A stretch of 64,000 nt of DNA from Lentisphaeraceae bacterium (lineage in GTDB: Bacteria; Verrucomicrobiota; Kiritimatiellia; RFP12; DVOR01): the NCBI GenBank assembly GCA_004555175.1, contig SFJE01000020.1:1-64000 (forward strand), written 5' to 3'. Position numbers and translations under genes: made by a program. Below are positions 49,523 through 57,256 of the stretch, in pieces (within the stretch, counting starts at the first letter, position 1; every line of letters begins with the position of its first letter). The notes under the pieces were generated by a model. It did no database searches. It saw only the letters and a list, made by a program, of their open reading frames with translations, and was not told the DNA's origin.

Positions 49523-49969
49523 ATGCGAGACAAGCGCTTTGACAAGGCCGTTGCCCAGATTTTGGAGCAGGATAATCGTTACCCGGCCCGCGCCTACGAC
49601 TTGATGCCGGCGGTGATCGACTACACGGTCCGCCACCCGGCCCCGGCCGACCCCAGCGAGCCGCCGCGTCCGCAGGGCCACGTCTCCGGCCGTCAATTAG
49701 CTATCGGCTTCCGCGATTACCTCCTCGCTGAGTTCGGCCCCTTTGCCGCAGACCTCCTCGATGAGATAAACATCCGCTCCACCGACGATATTGGAAACCT
49801 CGTCTACAACCTCATCTCCGTGGGCGTCTTTGGCAAAACCAACGCCGATTCGCGCGCCGACTTCCATGCCGTCTACGACTTCAAAGAGGCCTTCCGCGAC
49901 TACTACGCCCCGCGCGATCCCAAGGACGCGCCGGAGATGCCCGACTTCTTGGCCGACGACGAGGCGTAG
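49523..49969 (+). CDS. Minf_1886-family protein
   Basis: A 148-residue protein of a family seen mainly in Verrucomicrobiota and related phyla: NRYPARAYDLMPAVIDYTV, HVSGRQLAIGFRDYLLAEFG, STDDIGNLVYNLISVGVFGK, and TNADSRADFHAVYDF with KEAF. Function is unknown; the family name comes from Methylacidiphilum. It supports the PVC assignment of the window. AGGAGG lies in front of ATG 49523, 8 bp after hisF, so it is in the his/ung operon. Confidence 0.85.
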   Translation: MRDKRFDKAVAQILEQDNRYPARAYDLMPAVIDYTVRHPAPADPSEPPRPQGHVSGRQLAIGFRDYLLAEFGPFAADLLDEINIRSTDDIGNLVYNLISVGVFGKTNADSRADFHAVYDFKEAFRDYYAPRDPKDAPEMPDFLADDEA

Positions 49970-49973
49970 TCCC

Positions 49974-50627
49974 ATGCGCACCGATTGGCGTGATGCCCTG
50001 GAGCCCTTCGTCACGAGCGCCGACTTCGCCGCGCTCCGCGCCCGGGTCCGCTCTGCCTACGATTGCGAGCAGATCCTCCCGGCACGCGAGCACATCTACG
50101 CCGCGCTCCAGCTCTGCCACTTGGCCCAGACGCGCGTGGTCATCCTCGGGCAGGACCCTTACCCCACGCCGGGCCACGCCCACGGTCTGGCCTTCTCGGT
50201 TCAGCCGCCCACTCAGCCGCCGCCCTCCCTGCGCAACATCCTCACCGAAATCGCCTCCGACCTCGGCCGCCCAGCCCACATCACCTTGGGCGACCTGACC
50301 CCCTGGGCGCGGCAGGGCGTCCTCCTGCTCAATGCCGTGCTCACCGTGCGCGCCCACGCCCCGCTTTCGCACGCGGGCCTGGGCTGGGAGGCCTTCACCG
50401 ATACCATCATCCGCACCGTCTCCGAACGCCGCGAGCACGTGGTCTTCCTCCTTTGGGGCGCGAAGGCCAAGGCCAAGCGCGCGCTCATCGACCCTAAGCG
50501 CCACCTGGTGCTGACCGCCGCGCACCCCTCGCCCCTCTCGGCCTACAATGGCTTCTTCGGCTGCCGCCACTTCTCCCAAGCCAATGCCTACCTCCTCGCC
50601 CACGGTCAGCAACCGATCGACTGGTGA
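49974..50627 (+). CDS. ung: Uracil-DNA glycosylase
   Basis: Ung removes uracil from DNA by base excision. The 217-residue protein has the water-activating motif VVILGQDPYPTPGHAHGLAF (Asp near 61), SLRNILTEIASDLG, LLNAVLTVRAHAPLSHAGLG, FLLWGAKAKAK, and the minor-groove intercalation loop AAHPSPLSAYNGFFG with His near 184. Family 1 signature is complete. It starts 4 bp after the preceding stop. Confidence 0.95.
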   Translation: MRTDWRDALEPFVTSADFAALRARVRSAYDCEQILPAREHIYAALQLCHLAQTRVVILGQDPYPTPGHAHGLAFSVQPPTQPPPSLRNILTEIASDLGRPAHITLGDLTPWARQGVLLLNAVLTVRAHAPLSHAGLGWEAFTDTIIRTVSERREHVVFLLWGAKAKAKRALIDPKRHLVLTAAHPSPLSAYNGFFGCRHFSQANAYLLAHGQQPIDW

Positions 50628-50635
50628 GGACGCGG

Positions 50636-50735
50636 ATAGATGACAGAGGACGGATGGCAGATGACAGAAGCGGGCACACGGGAACCTTGCGCAACGCGCC
50701 CTGGCGACGGCCGACGGTCGACGGTCGACTTCGCG
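50636..50735. repeat. Heptamer repeat encoding the glycosyltransferase N-terminus
   Basis: GATGACA, GAGGACG, GATGGCA, GATGACA heptamers, a divergent core GGAACCTTGCGCAACGCGCC, and GACGGTC/GACGGTC units at the right end. It occupies the first 30 codons of the following gene. Confidence 0.65.
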
Positions 50736-53699
50736 CTCGGTCCACGCTACCTCATCGTCACCCAGCACTTCCCCTCTCCGGAGTCTTGGCGCGGCAGCTT
50801 TGTCTTCGACTTTGTCTGCGAACTTCTCCGCGCTGGCCGCTGCCGCGTCTCGGTCTTCGTGCCCGGCCCGGGCGCGGATTACACCCTGCCGCTCCCGGCC
50901 CCGCTCCAAGGCGAACTCGCCGTCCACCGCTTTCCGCGCCGGGCCCTGCGCGGCTTCATCCTCCCCTTCCTCTTTGCCCGCCAGAACCGCGCGGCCTTCC
51001 TTCAGCGCCTGACCGCCCTGGGCATCGACCCCGAGGAGGTGGCCATCTGCCACGCCCACGGCGCGCCAATGGCCGAGTATCCCCTCGCCCTCAAGGCCCT
51101 CAACCCCCGCATCCGCACCCTTCTCCACCATCACAGCCTCGACGATTCGGGCCTCGCCCAAGGCCTCCTGCGCCACTTCGCCCCCCACCAGCGCCTCCTC
51201 TACCGCACCTTTGCCAACCTCCACGCGCAGATCGATGAGCACGTCTTCATCTCCCGCGCCGCCGAGCACGCCTTCCGCGCCCTCCCCGACGGCCGCTGGA
51301 CCCCCTGGCGCGACTACCGCCGCGCCATGCGCTGCCTCCGCGGTCTGCGCCCCTTCACCCTGCGCGCGGCCAGCGTCCTGCCCAATGGGGTCGACCCCGC
51401 GCGCTTCCATCCCGCCCCCGTCGCGCCGCACCCCTTCACCCTCGGCTGCGTGGCCAACTTTGTCCCCCTCAAGGGCCACCTGACGCTCCTGCGCGCCCTC
51501 GCCCTCGCCGCCGACCTCCCCGCCGACTGGCGCTTGCGCTGCATCGGCACGGGGCCCACGCGCCGCGCCTGCGAGCGCTTCATCCGCCGCACCGCCGCCC
51601 TGCGCGGCCACGTCACCTTCGAGCCCGAGCGCGACCACAGCGCGTTGCCCGACTTCTTCCGCGCCCTCGACCTCTTCGTCCTCCCCTCCTGCTTCGAGGG
51701 CTACGGCTGCGTCTACGCCGAGGCCGCCGCCTGTGGCATCCCCTTCATCGCCTGCGCCGGCCAGGGCACGGACGACTGGGTTCCTCCCGGCCACCCTTCG
51801 CTCGTCCCGCCGCGAGACCCCGCCGCGCTCGCCGAGCGTCTGCGCCAATTCCTCCGCGCGCCCTGGTCACCCCCCGCGCCCCTCACGCTTGCCGAGAGTG
51901 TCGGCCCTTGGCTCGCGCGCCTCACCGCCCCCACGCCCGACCCCGAGCCGTGCGAGCTCATTCTCCCAGTCTACCGTGCCGCGCGCTGGCTCCCCGACCT
52001 CCTCGCCTCCCTCCGCGCCCAAAGTTCCCCCCGCTGGCGTTGTCTGGCCGTGGACGATGGCTCGCCCGACGACTCCGGCCGCCTCCTCGACGAGGCCGCG
52101 CGCGCCGAGGGTCGCTTCCTCATCCTCCACACGCGCAATGGCGGCGTCTCCCGGGCGCGCAATCGGGCCCTCGACCGCGCCACAGCCCCCTGGATCGGCT
52201 TCCTCGATGCCGATGACACCCTCCGCCCCGGCTGGCTCGCCGCCTTCGAGGCCTTGCGCACGCGCTTCCCGCAGGCCGATCTCCTTCGTCTGCGGATGAC
52301 CTCCCTGCGCCACGAGAACTATCCGCCCGAGTTCCCCGCCAGCGGTTGCGCCTCGGGCGAGGCGCTGCCGGCCGCCGCCTGGCTCCTCTGCGCGGAGAGC
52401 GGCTGGGTCTTCCTCTACCAGATTCGCCGCGCGGTGCTCGGCCCCCGCCGCTTTGCCCCAGGCTACGCCTATAAGGAAGACGCCCTCTTCTATAGCGCCC
52501 TCATCCCCCATCTGCGCGCGCTCGCTTGGGACAACTTGGCCGGCTACGACTATCGCCTCACGCCCGGCTCCGCCCTCCGCCGCCCCCGCCGCACCGCCGA
52601 AATCTGCCGCTCCTTCCACGAGGCCACCGCCCTCTGGGAGGCCACTGGCCGAACCGACCTCGGCGCCCGCGCGATGACCAACTTTTGCTGGGGCTCGATC
52701 ACCGAGTACCTCCGCGACCACGCCGCCGAGCCCTCGCCCGCCATCGCCGAGCTTTGGCGCGAAGTTGCCGCGCTCATTCGCTCGCCCCTCTGGCGCGAGG
52801 AGGCCCTCGAGCGCAAGTTCCTCCCCTTCCTCCACCATCTCCTGCGCACGGGCAACCCTTGGCCGCTGCGTGGCTTCAACTTCGCCCTTGAGCATTGGCG
52901 CTGGCTTCGCCACGCCCTCCATTGCGCCCGCCGAACCTGGTACGCCCCGCCCTTCTGCCTAGCCCCCGCCCCATTCCGCCACACCCCGCCCTACGCCTGC
53001 TTCATCAACCTCGACCGCGCCCCCGAGCGTCTGGCCGCCATGCGTGCGCAGTTGCGCGGCCTCCCCTGCGAGCGTCTGCGTGCGGTCGACGGCGTGCCCC
53101 CCGGTGCGCGCGTGGCCCGCTTCCGCTTCTGGCTCGCCAACGCCCGGCGCGTCCTCCCCGCCGAGGTCGGTTGCGCCCTAAGTCACCAACGCGCCTACGC
53201 CCGCTTCCTGGCGAGCTCGGCCACCTGCGCGCTCATCCTTGAAGACGACATTTGCCTCGATCGCGCGCGCCTCGAGGCCGCCCTCGCCTACGCCCGCAGC
53301 CACCTTCCGGCCGACCGCCCGGCCCTCTGGCTCCTCCACGGCTGCACCCTCACCGAGCTCACCCCCGAGCCCGACGCGCTCACCCTCTGCCCCGTCGCCC
53401 CCCACGCCTGGAGCACCGCCGCCTACCTCCTCAACCGCCCCGCCGCCCGTCTCCTCCAGCGCGCCAACACCCCGGTTTGCGTCTTGGCAGATGCCTGGGA
53501 TTTCTTCCGCGCCCTGGGTCTTGAGGTCTGCTGGTTGCGCCCCTTCCCCTGCACGCCGCGCGTTGTGGCGAGCACCATTGTTCCCCCGCCGCGTCCCCGC
53601 CGCGCCAACTGGGTCTGGTACCGCGCCCTCTGGCACGTGCGCCACGCCCTGGGCTCGCGCCTCGTCCGCGCCCTCACCCCCAAGCCCTCCCGTCGATAA
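50640..53699 (+). CDS. Triple glycosyltransferase: GT4, GT2 and GT25 domains in one protein
   Basis: A 1019-residue cytoplasmic protein. Residues about 31-425 form a GT-B, GT4-like enzyme (VLPNGVDPARFHPAPV, then CFEGYGCVYAEAAACGIPFI with the E..GxxxxEA pattern). About 437-690 is a GT-A, GT2-like enzyme (LILPVYRAARWLPDLLASLR, LAVDDGSPDDS, FLDADDTLRPGW with the DxD). About 784-1000 is a GT25/LOS-type enzyme (CFINLDRAPERLAAMRAQL, EVGCALSHQRAYARF, LILEDDI). Residues 1-30 come from heptamer repeat DNA. It likely builds an LPS, capsule or glycoprotein glycan. The SD GAGGA at 50626 supports ATG 50640. Extremely C-skewed. Domain boundaries are estimates. Confidence 0.85.
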   Translation: MTEDGWQMTEAGTREPCATRPGDGRRSTVDFALGPRYLIVTQHFPSPESWRGSFVFDFVCELLRAGRCRVSVFVPGPGADYTLPLPAPLQGELAVHRFPRRALRGFILPFLFARQNRAAFLQRLTALGIDPEEVAICHAHGAPMAEYPLALKALNPRIRTLLHHHSLDDSGLAQGLLRHFAPHQRLLYRTFANLHAQIDEHVFISRAAEHAFRALPDGRWTPWRDYRRAMRCLRGLRPFTLRAASVLPNGVDPARFHPAPVAPHPFTLGCVANFVPLKGHLTLLRALALAADLPADWRLRCIGTGPTRRACERFIRRTAALRGHVTFEPERDHSALPDFFRALDLFVLPSCFEGYGCVYAEAAACGIPFIACAGQGTDDWVPPGHPSLVPPRDPAALAERLRQFLRAPWSPPAPLTLAESVGPWLARLTAPTPDPEPCELILPVYRAARWLPDLLASLRAQSSPRWRCLAVDDGSPDDSGRLLDEAARAEGRFLILHTRNGGVSRARNRALDRATAPWIGFLDADDTLRPGWLAAFEALRTRFPQADLLRLRMTSLRHENYPPEFPASGCASGEALPAAAWLLCAESGWVFLYQIRRAVLGPRRFAPGYAYKEDALFYSALIPHLRALAWDNLAGYDYRLTPGSALRRPRRTAEICRSFHEATALWEATGRTDLGARAMTNFCWGSITEYLRDHAAEPSPAIAELWREVAALIRSPLWREEALERKFLPFLHHLLRTGNPWPLRGFNFALEHWRWLRHALHCARRTWYAPPFCLAPAPFRHTPPYACFINLDRAPERLAAMRAQLRGLPCERLRAVDGVPPGARVARFRFWLANARRVLPAEVGCALSHQRAYARFLASSATCALILEDDICLDRARLEAALAYARSHLPADRPALWLLHGCTLTELTPEPDALTLCPVAPHAWSTAAYLLNRPAARLLQRANTPVCVLADAWDFFRALGLEVCWLRPFPCTPRVVASTIVPPPRPRRANWVWYRALWHVRHALGSRLVRALTPKPSRR

Positions 53700-53708
53700 G
53701 GTTCCGCT

Positions 53709-54701
53709 ATGCCCCTGCAACTCCCCGAAATTGTCTCCCTCGCCAGCGCCTACTACGGCTCGGCCGTCCTTTTCGCCGCGCTAGAGCTCGACCTCTTTAC
53801 CGCCCTCGCCCGTGCGGCCGACCCCACCGCCCCTGCCTTGGCCGCCGAGCTTGGCGCCGACCCGCGTGGCCTCGAACTCCTGCTCAATGGCGCGGTGGCC
53901 GTGGGGCTGCTTACCAAGTCCGGCGAGCGCTTTGCGCTGACCGAGGCCTCCGCCGCTACGCTCGTCCGCGGCGCCCCGCACGATCTCACCCGCGCCATTG
54001 CCTATAACCGCGATGTCTACCCCGCCTGGGGCCGCCTGGCCGACCTCGCGCGCACCGGTCGCCCTGTCGAAGCGCCCGCCCTCCACCTGGGCTCCGACCG
54101 CGACCGCACCCGCACCTTCGCCCTCTCAATGCACGGGCGGGCCCTGGGCATCGGCCGCGCCGTCATCCCCGCCCTCGCCCTGCCCCCCGGCGCGCGCATC
54201 CTCGACCTCGCCGGCGGCCCGGGCACCTACGCCCTCCTGATGGCCCAAGCCGATCCCACCTGCACCATCGACACCTACGACCTGCCCGCCATCGCCGAGG
54301 TCGCCCGCGAGATTACCGCCCCGTGCGCCGACCGGATCTCCTGCCACGCCGGCGACTATCACCGCGATACTTACCCCGCCGCCGCCTACGATGTGGTCAC
54401 CCTCTTCGGCTGCCTCCACCAGGAATCGCCCGAGCAGATTGTCGACATTCTCCGCCGTGCCGCCGCCGCCCTCCGCCCCGGGGGCCGCCTCTACGTGCTC
54501 GATATGATGACCGGGCCCGACCACACCACGCCCCCCTTCTCCGCCCTCTTCGCCCTCAATATGGCCCTTACCACCGACCACGGCTGGGTCTTCTCCGCTC
54601 AGGAGCTCGAGGGCTGGATGCAGCAAGCCGGCCTCTCCCACTTCTCCTGCGAGCCCATCCCGCCCCCCATGCCCCACTGGCTCGCCAGCGCCCAGCGCTA
54701 A
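53709..54701 (+). CDS. SAM-dependent O-methyltransferase
   Basis: A 330-residue class I methyltransferase of the acetylserotonin/hydroxyneurosporene type. The N-terminal winged-helix dimerisation domain is at about 10-85 (VLFAALELDLFTALA, LAAELGADPRGLELLLNGAV); the SAM motif RILDLAGGPGTYALLMAQ is at about 163-180; TYDLP follows, then DVVTLFGCLHQES and ALRPGGRLYVLDMM. The substrate is unknown; position after the glycosyltransferase could suggest glycan or secondary-metabolite methylation, which is inference. It ends the operon that starts at hisH. Confidence 0.85.
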   Translation: MPLQLPEIVSLASAYYGSAVLFAALELDLFTALARAADPTAPALAAELGADPRGLELLLNGAVAVGLLTKSGERFALTEASAATLVRGAPHDLTRAIAYNRDVYPAWGRLADLARTGRPVEAPALHLGSDRDRTRTFALSMHGRALGIGRAVIPALALPPGARILDLAGGPGTYALLMAQADPTCTIDTYDLPAIAEVAREITAPCADRISCHAGDYHRDTYPAAAYDVVTLFGCLHQESPEQIVDILRRAAAALRPGGRLYVLDMMTGPDHTTPPFSALFALNMALTTDHGWVFSAQELEGWMQQAGLSHFSCEPIPPPMPHWLASAQR

Positions 54702-54752
54702 CGCCCGGAGGCTGGCGGGGCACCCGGGGGCTTCCCGCCCCCGCACCCTGGG

Positions 54753-54831
54753 GTGGGGGCTACTCGCCCCCACACCCCTCGGGAGCGCAGGGCGCTCCAC
54801 CCCGGCCGGTGCGCCCTGCGGGCACGCCGGC
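54753..54831. repeat. Three-hairpin element, copy D
   Basis: GTGGGGGC/GCCCCCAC (perfect, loop TACTC), GGAGCGC/GCGCTCC, and GCCGG..CCGGC. A further GGGGGC..GCCCCC pairing precedes it at about 54726-54742. Confidence 0.8.
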
Positions 54832-54841
54832 TGATCCTCTG

Positions 54842-54930
54842 CGCGCGCAGCGCGCTCGCCGCCGGATTTTCCGGACTCTCCGGGCTTTCCGGGCTCTCCG
54901 GATTTTCCGGGATTTCCGGATTTTCCGGGG
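54842..54930. repeat. CCGG-nonamer island
   Basis: Seven nonamers from 54862 (CCGGATTTT, CCGGACTCT, CCGGGCTTT, CCGGGCTCT, CCGGATTTT, CCGGGATTT, CCGGATTTT), ending six bases before the -35 of the next promoter. No gene lies in the 54702-55021 gap. Confidence 0.85.
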
Positions 54931-54936
54931 TGGGGG

Positions 54937-54965
54937 TTGCCTTTTGGCCATCAATGCGATAATAT
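54937..54965 (+). promoter_or_regulatory. Promoter of the oxidoreductase operon
   Basis: TTGCCT (54937-54942), 17-nt spacer, TAATAT (54960-54965). Confidence 0.6.
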
Positions 54966-55021
54966 ATGCAATGAATTGATGAGTGTTGGCTATTGAGTAG
55001 GCAGGAGCCTTGAGGTTGAGT

Positions 55022-56215
55022 ATGACGAAGCAAGAGGCAAAGTTGAAGGTCGCGATGGTCGGCGGCGGGAATGAGTCCTTCATGGGGCACATTCACCGGG
55101 CGGCTATTGAAGCGAGCGGGTGTGTGGAATTGGTGGGCGGGGCCTTTGGGTCAACGCGGCAGCGGTCGTTTGAGACGGGCAAGCGCCTGGGCGTGGATCC
55201 GCACCGGGTCTACGGGGTTTATCGCGATATGTTCCGGCGTGAATCGAAGGTGGAGGGGCCCGAACGGCTGGACTTCATCACGGTGGTGGCGCCGAACAAT
55301 ATGCACTATCCGGTGACGATGGCGGCCTTTGATGCGGGCTTCCCGGTCTTTTCCGAGAAGCCGATGAGCTGCAATATGGATGAGGCGCAAAATCTCAAGC
55401 GGCGGACCTTGATGAGCCCTGAGATTTACGCCACGGCCTACGTCTTCCCCTTCTATCCGGCCTTGCAGGCGCTGCGTGCGTGCGTGGCGGCCGGGGAGAT
55501 TGGCAATGTGCGGCGCGTCGATACGCGCTTCTATCACGGTTGGATGGGGGTGCGGCTGGAGACGGCGGGGAATCGTTCGGCGCTGTGGCGGGTGGACCCG
55601 CGGCGGTGCGGGGCGGCGGGGGCGATTTACGATTTGGCCGGCTCGTGCGCGTTGGTGGCGGAGTGGGCGAGCGGGGTGGAGCTGGCGGCATTGTGCGCGG
55701 CGGGCCATCCGGCGGTGGCCGGGCGGCTGCTCGATGATGACGCCACGGTGCTGCTCCGCTTTGAGAATGGCGCGATGGGGATGGTGGCAGTGAGCCAGAT
55801 TGCGCTGGGCGAGGCGAACGGTCTGGAATTGGCGATTTATGGCGACAAGGGGAGCGTCTATTGGCAGCAGGGAACGGGGAACCGCTGGCGCTTTATCTCG
55901 GCGGCGGGCGAGTGCGTGGAGCATGTGGTTAAGGGCGCGCCGGTGCCGACGCAGAGCCCCACGCGCTTTGGCGAACCTTATGGCGAGGATGCGGCCTATA
56001 TTGCCGCGTTGGCGGCGGCCTATCGGGACTTTGCTGGGCGGATTTTGGCCGAGCGCGCCGGGAAGGCGTATGAGAGCCAGTGTGTGGAGGTGGATGCCGC
56101 GCTGCGGGTGGCCACCTTCAATGACCTGGCCGCGCGGAGCCTGACGCCGCTCTCGGATGACGCGGTGGTCAAGTGGGTGCCCTTCCGCGTGCCGAAGGTG
56201 GAACTCTTAAGCTAA
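55022..56215 (+). CDS. Gfo/Idh/MocA-family oxidoreductase
   Basis: An NAD(P)-dependent sugar or inositol dehydrogenase-type enzyme of 397 residues. N-terminal Rossmann domain (KVAMVGGGNESFMGHIHRAA, about 9-28), the family EKP motif in VFSEKPMSC (about 110-118), and a C-terminal beta-sheet substrate domain (LRFENGAMGMVAVSQIALGE). Substrate unknown. ATG 55022 is preferred to the in-frame TTG 55010; AGGAG lies at 55003-55007. G-skewed, as expected at the start of a unit. Confidence 0.9.
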   Translation: MTKQEAKLKVAMVGGGNESFMGHIHRAAIEASGCVELVGGAFGSTRQRSFETGKRLGVDPHRVYGVYRDMFRRESKVEGPERLDFITVVAPNNMHYPVTMAAFDAGFPVFSEKPMSCNMDEAQNLKRRTLMSPEIYATAYVFPFYPALQALRACVAAGEIGNVRRVDTRFYHGWMGVRLETAGNRSALWRVDPRRCGAAGAIYDLAGSCALVAEWASGVELAALCAAGHPAVAGRLLDDDATVLLRFENGAMGMVAVSQIALGEANGLELAIYGDKGSVYWQQGTGNRWRFISAAGECVEHVVKGAPVPTQSPTRFGEPYGEDAAYIAALAAAYRDFAGRILAERAGKAYESQCVEVDAALRVATFNDLAARSLTPLSDDAVVKWVPFRVPKVELLS

Positions 56216-56224
56216 GGAGCGGCA

Positions 56225-56983
56225 ATGGATTCTGAGGCAATTGCGGCGTTGCTCGATGGCGAGTTGCGCCTAGGGGACTTTCGGGATGTTTCGGATAATG
56301 GCCTGCAGGTGGCCGGCGAGGGACCGGTGACGAAGGTGGCCACGGCGGTGGATGCTTCGCTAGAAACCTTTGAGGCGGCGGTGGCCGCGGGCGCGCAGAT
56401 GCTCTTGGTGCACCACGGGCTCTCGTGGAATGGGAGCCTGGCGCGCGTGACCGGGCTCAACCGCAAGGCGCTAGCCTACCTCCTCTCGCACAACCTCGCG
56501 CTCTATGCCGCCCACTTGCCGCTGGACGCGCATCCGCGCCTGGGGAACAATGCGCAGTTGGCGCGGGCCTTGGGGTTGACGGAGCTGCGGAGCTTTATGG
56601 CCTATCACGGGCAGAAGATTGGCTTTGCCGGGCGCTTGCCCCAGGCGATGACGCGTCAGGCCTTCGAGGCGGCCGTGCGTGCGGCGGTCAAGCCCCGGCA
56701 GGTGGTGCGCTTTGATTACGGCCCCGAGGAGATTCGCACGGTGGGGATTTGCTCCGGGGGCGCGCCTGAGGGGGTGGAGGAGGCCGCGCGCGAGGGGCTG
56801 GATGTCTACCTCTGCGGCGAGGCGAACTTGGTGGCCTACAACCTGGCCAAGCAGTGGGGCGCGAATGCGCTCTTCGCCGGCCACTACGCCACCGAGCGCT
56901 TTGGCGTGCGCGCCTTGGGCGCGTGGTTGGCCGAGCAGACGGGCCTGGCGGTGGAGTTCCTCGACTTCGATTTGCCGTGGTGA
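56225..56983 (+). CDS. Nif3-like dinuclear metal-centre protein
   Basis: A 252-residue protein of the Nif3/YbgI/DUF34 family, hexameric with a two-metal site; a GTP cyclohydrolase I type 2 annotation is common but the activity is unsettled. Seen: NGLQVAGEGPVTKVATAVDA, LLVHHGLSWNG (metal His pair), YAAHLPLDAHPRLGNNAQLA, VGICSGGAPEGVEEA, and FAGHYATERFGVRAL (last metal ligands). ATG 56225 is 9 bp after the oxidoreductase with AAGGAG. Confidence 0.92.
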   Translation: MDSEAIAALLDGELRLGDFRDVSDNGLQVAGEGPVTKVATAVDASLETFEAAVAAGAQMLLVHHGLSWNGSLARVTGLNRKALAYLLSHNLALYAAHLPLDAHPRLGNNAQLARALGLTELRSFMAYHGQKIGFAGRLPQAMTRQAFEAAVRAAVKPRQVVRFDYGPEEIRTVGICSGGAPEGVEEAAREGLDVYLCGEANLVAYNLAKQWGANALFAGHYATERFGVRALGAWLAEQTGLAVEFLDFDLPW

Positions 56984-57045
56984 GGAGGACGCCGGCGTTG
57001 CGCCCGAGGCAAGGAATGGAGGCGAGGGAAGCAAACGTGGTTAAG

Positions 57046-57243
57046 TCGACAGTCGACAGAGAACAGTCGACAGGGCGCGTTCCGCGACGGGCCGACCTGT
57101 GGGGGATTGCTAGCCTCTTGACCTTCGGCAGCAATCTTATCGTTCATCATCAATGCATCCTGCGTGCGAGGATGGAGGGCCTTTGCTTTATCCGTCGCGG
57201 CTCGCCGCGTACTGTTGACTGTCGACTGTCGACTGTCGACTTT
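57046..57243. repeat. Inverted heptamer-arm element, full-length form
   Basis: Left arm GTCGACA repeated (AAGTCGACAGTCGACAGA...), then GGGCGCGTTCCGCGACGG; centre about 100 bases with no frame of note; right arm CCGTCGCGG, then TACTGTTGACTGTCGACTG continuing in GTCGACT units to 57242. Arms are complementary and the two core motifs are mirrored. About 198 bp, between the Nif3 and antiporter genes. Confidence 0.8.
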
Positions 57244-57256
57244 TAGAGGACCCTCT

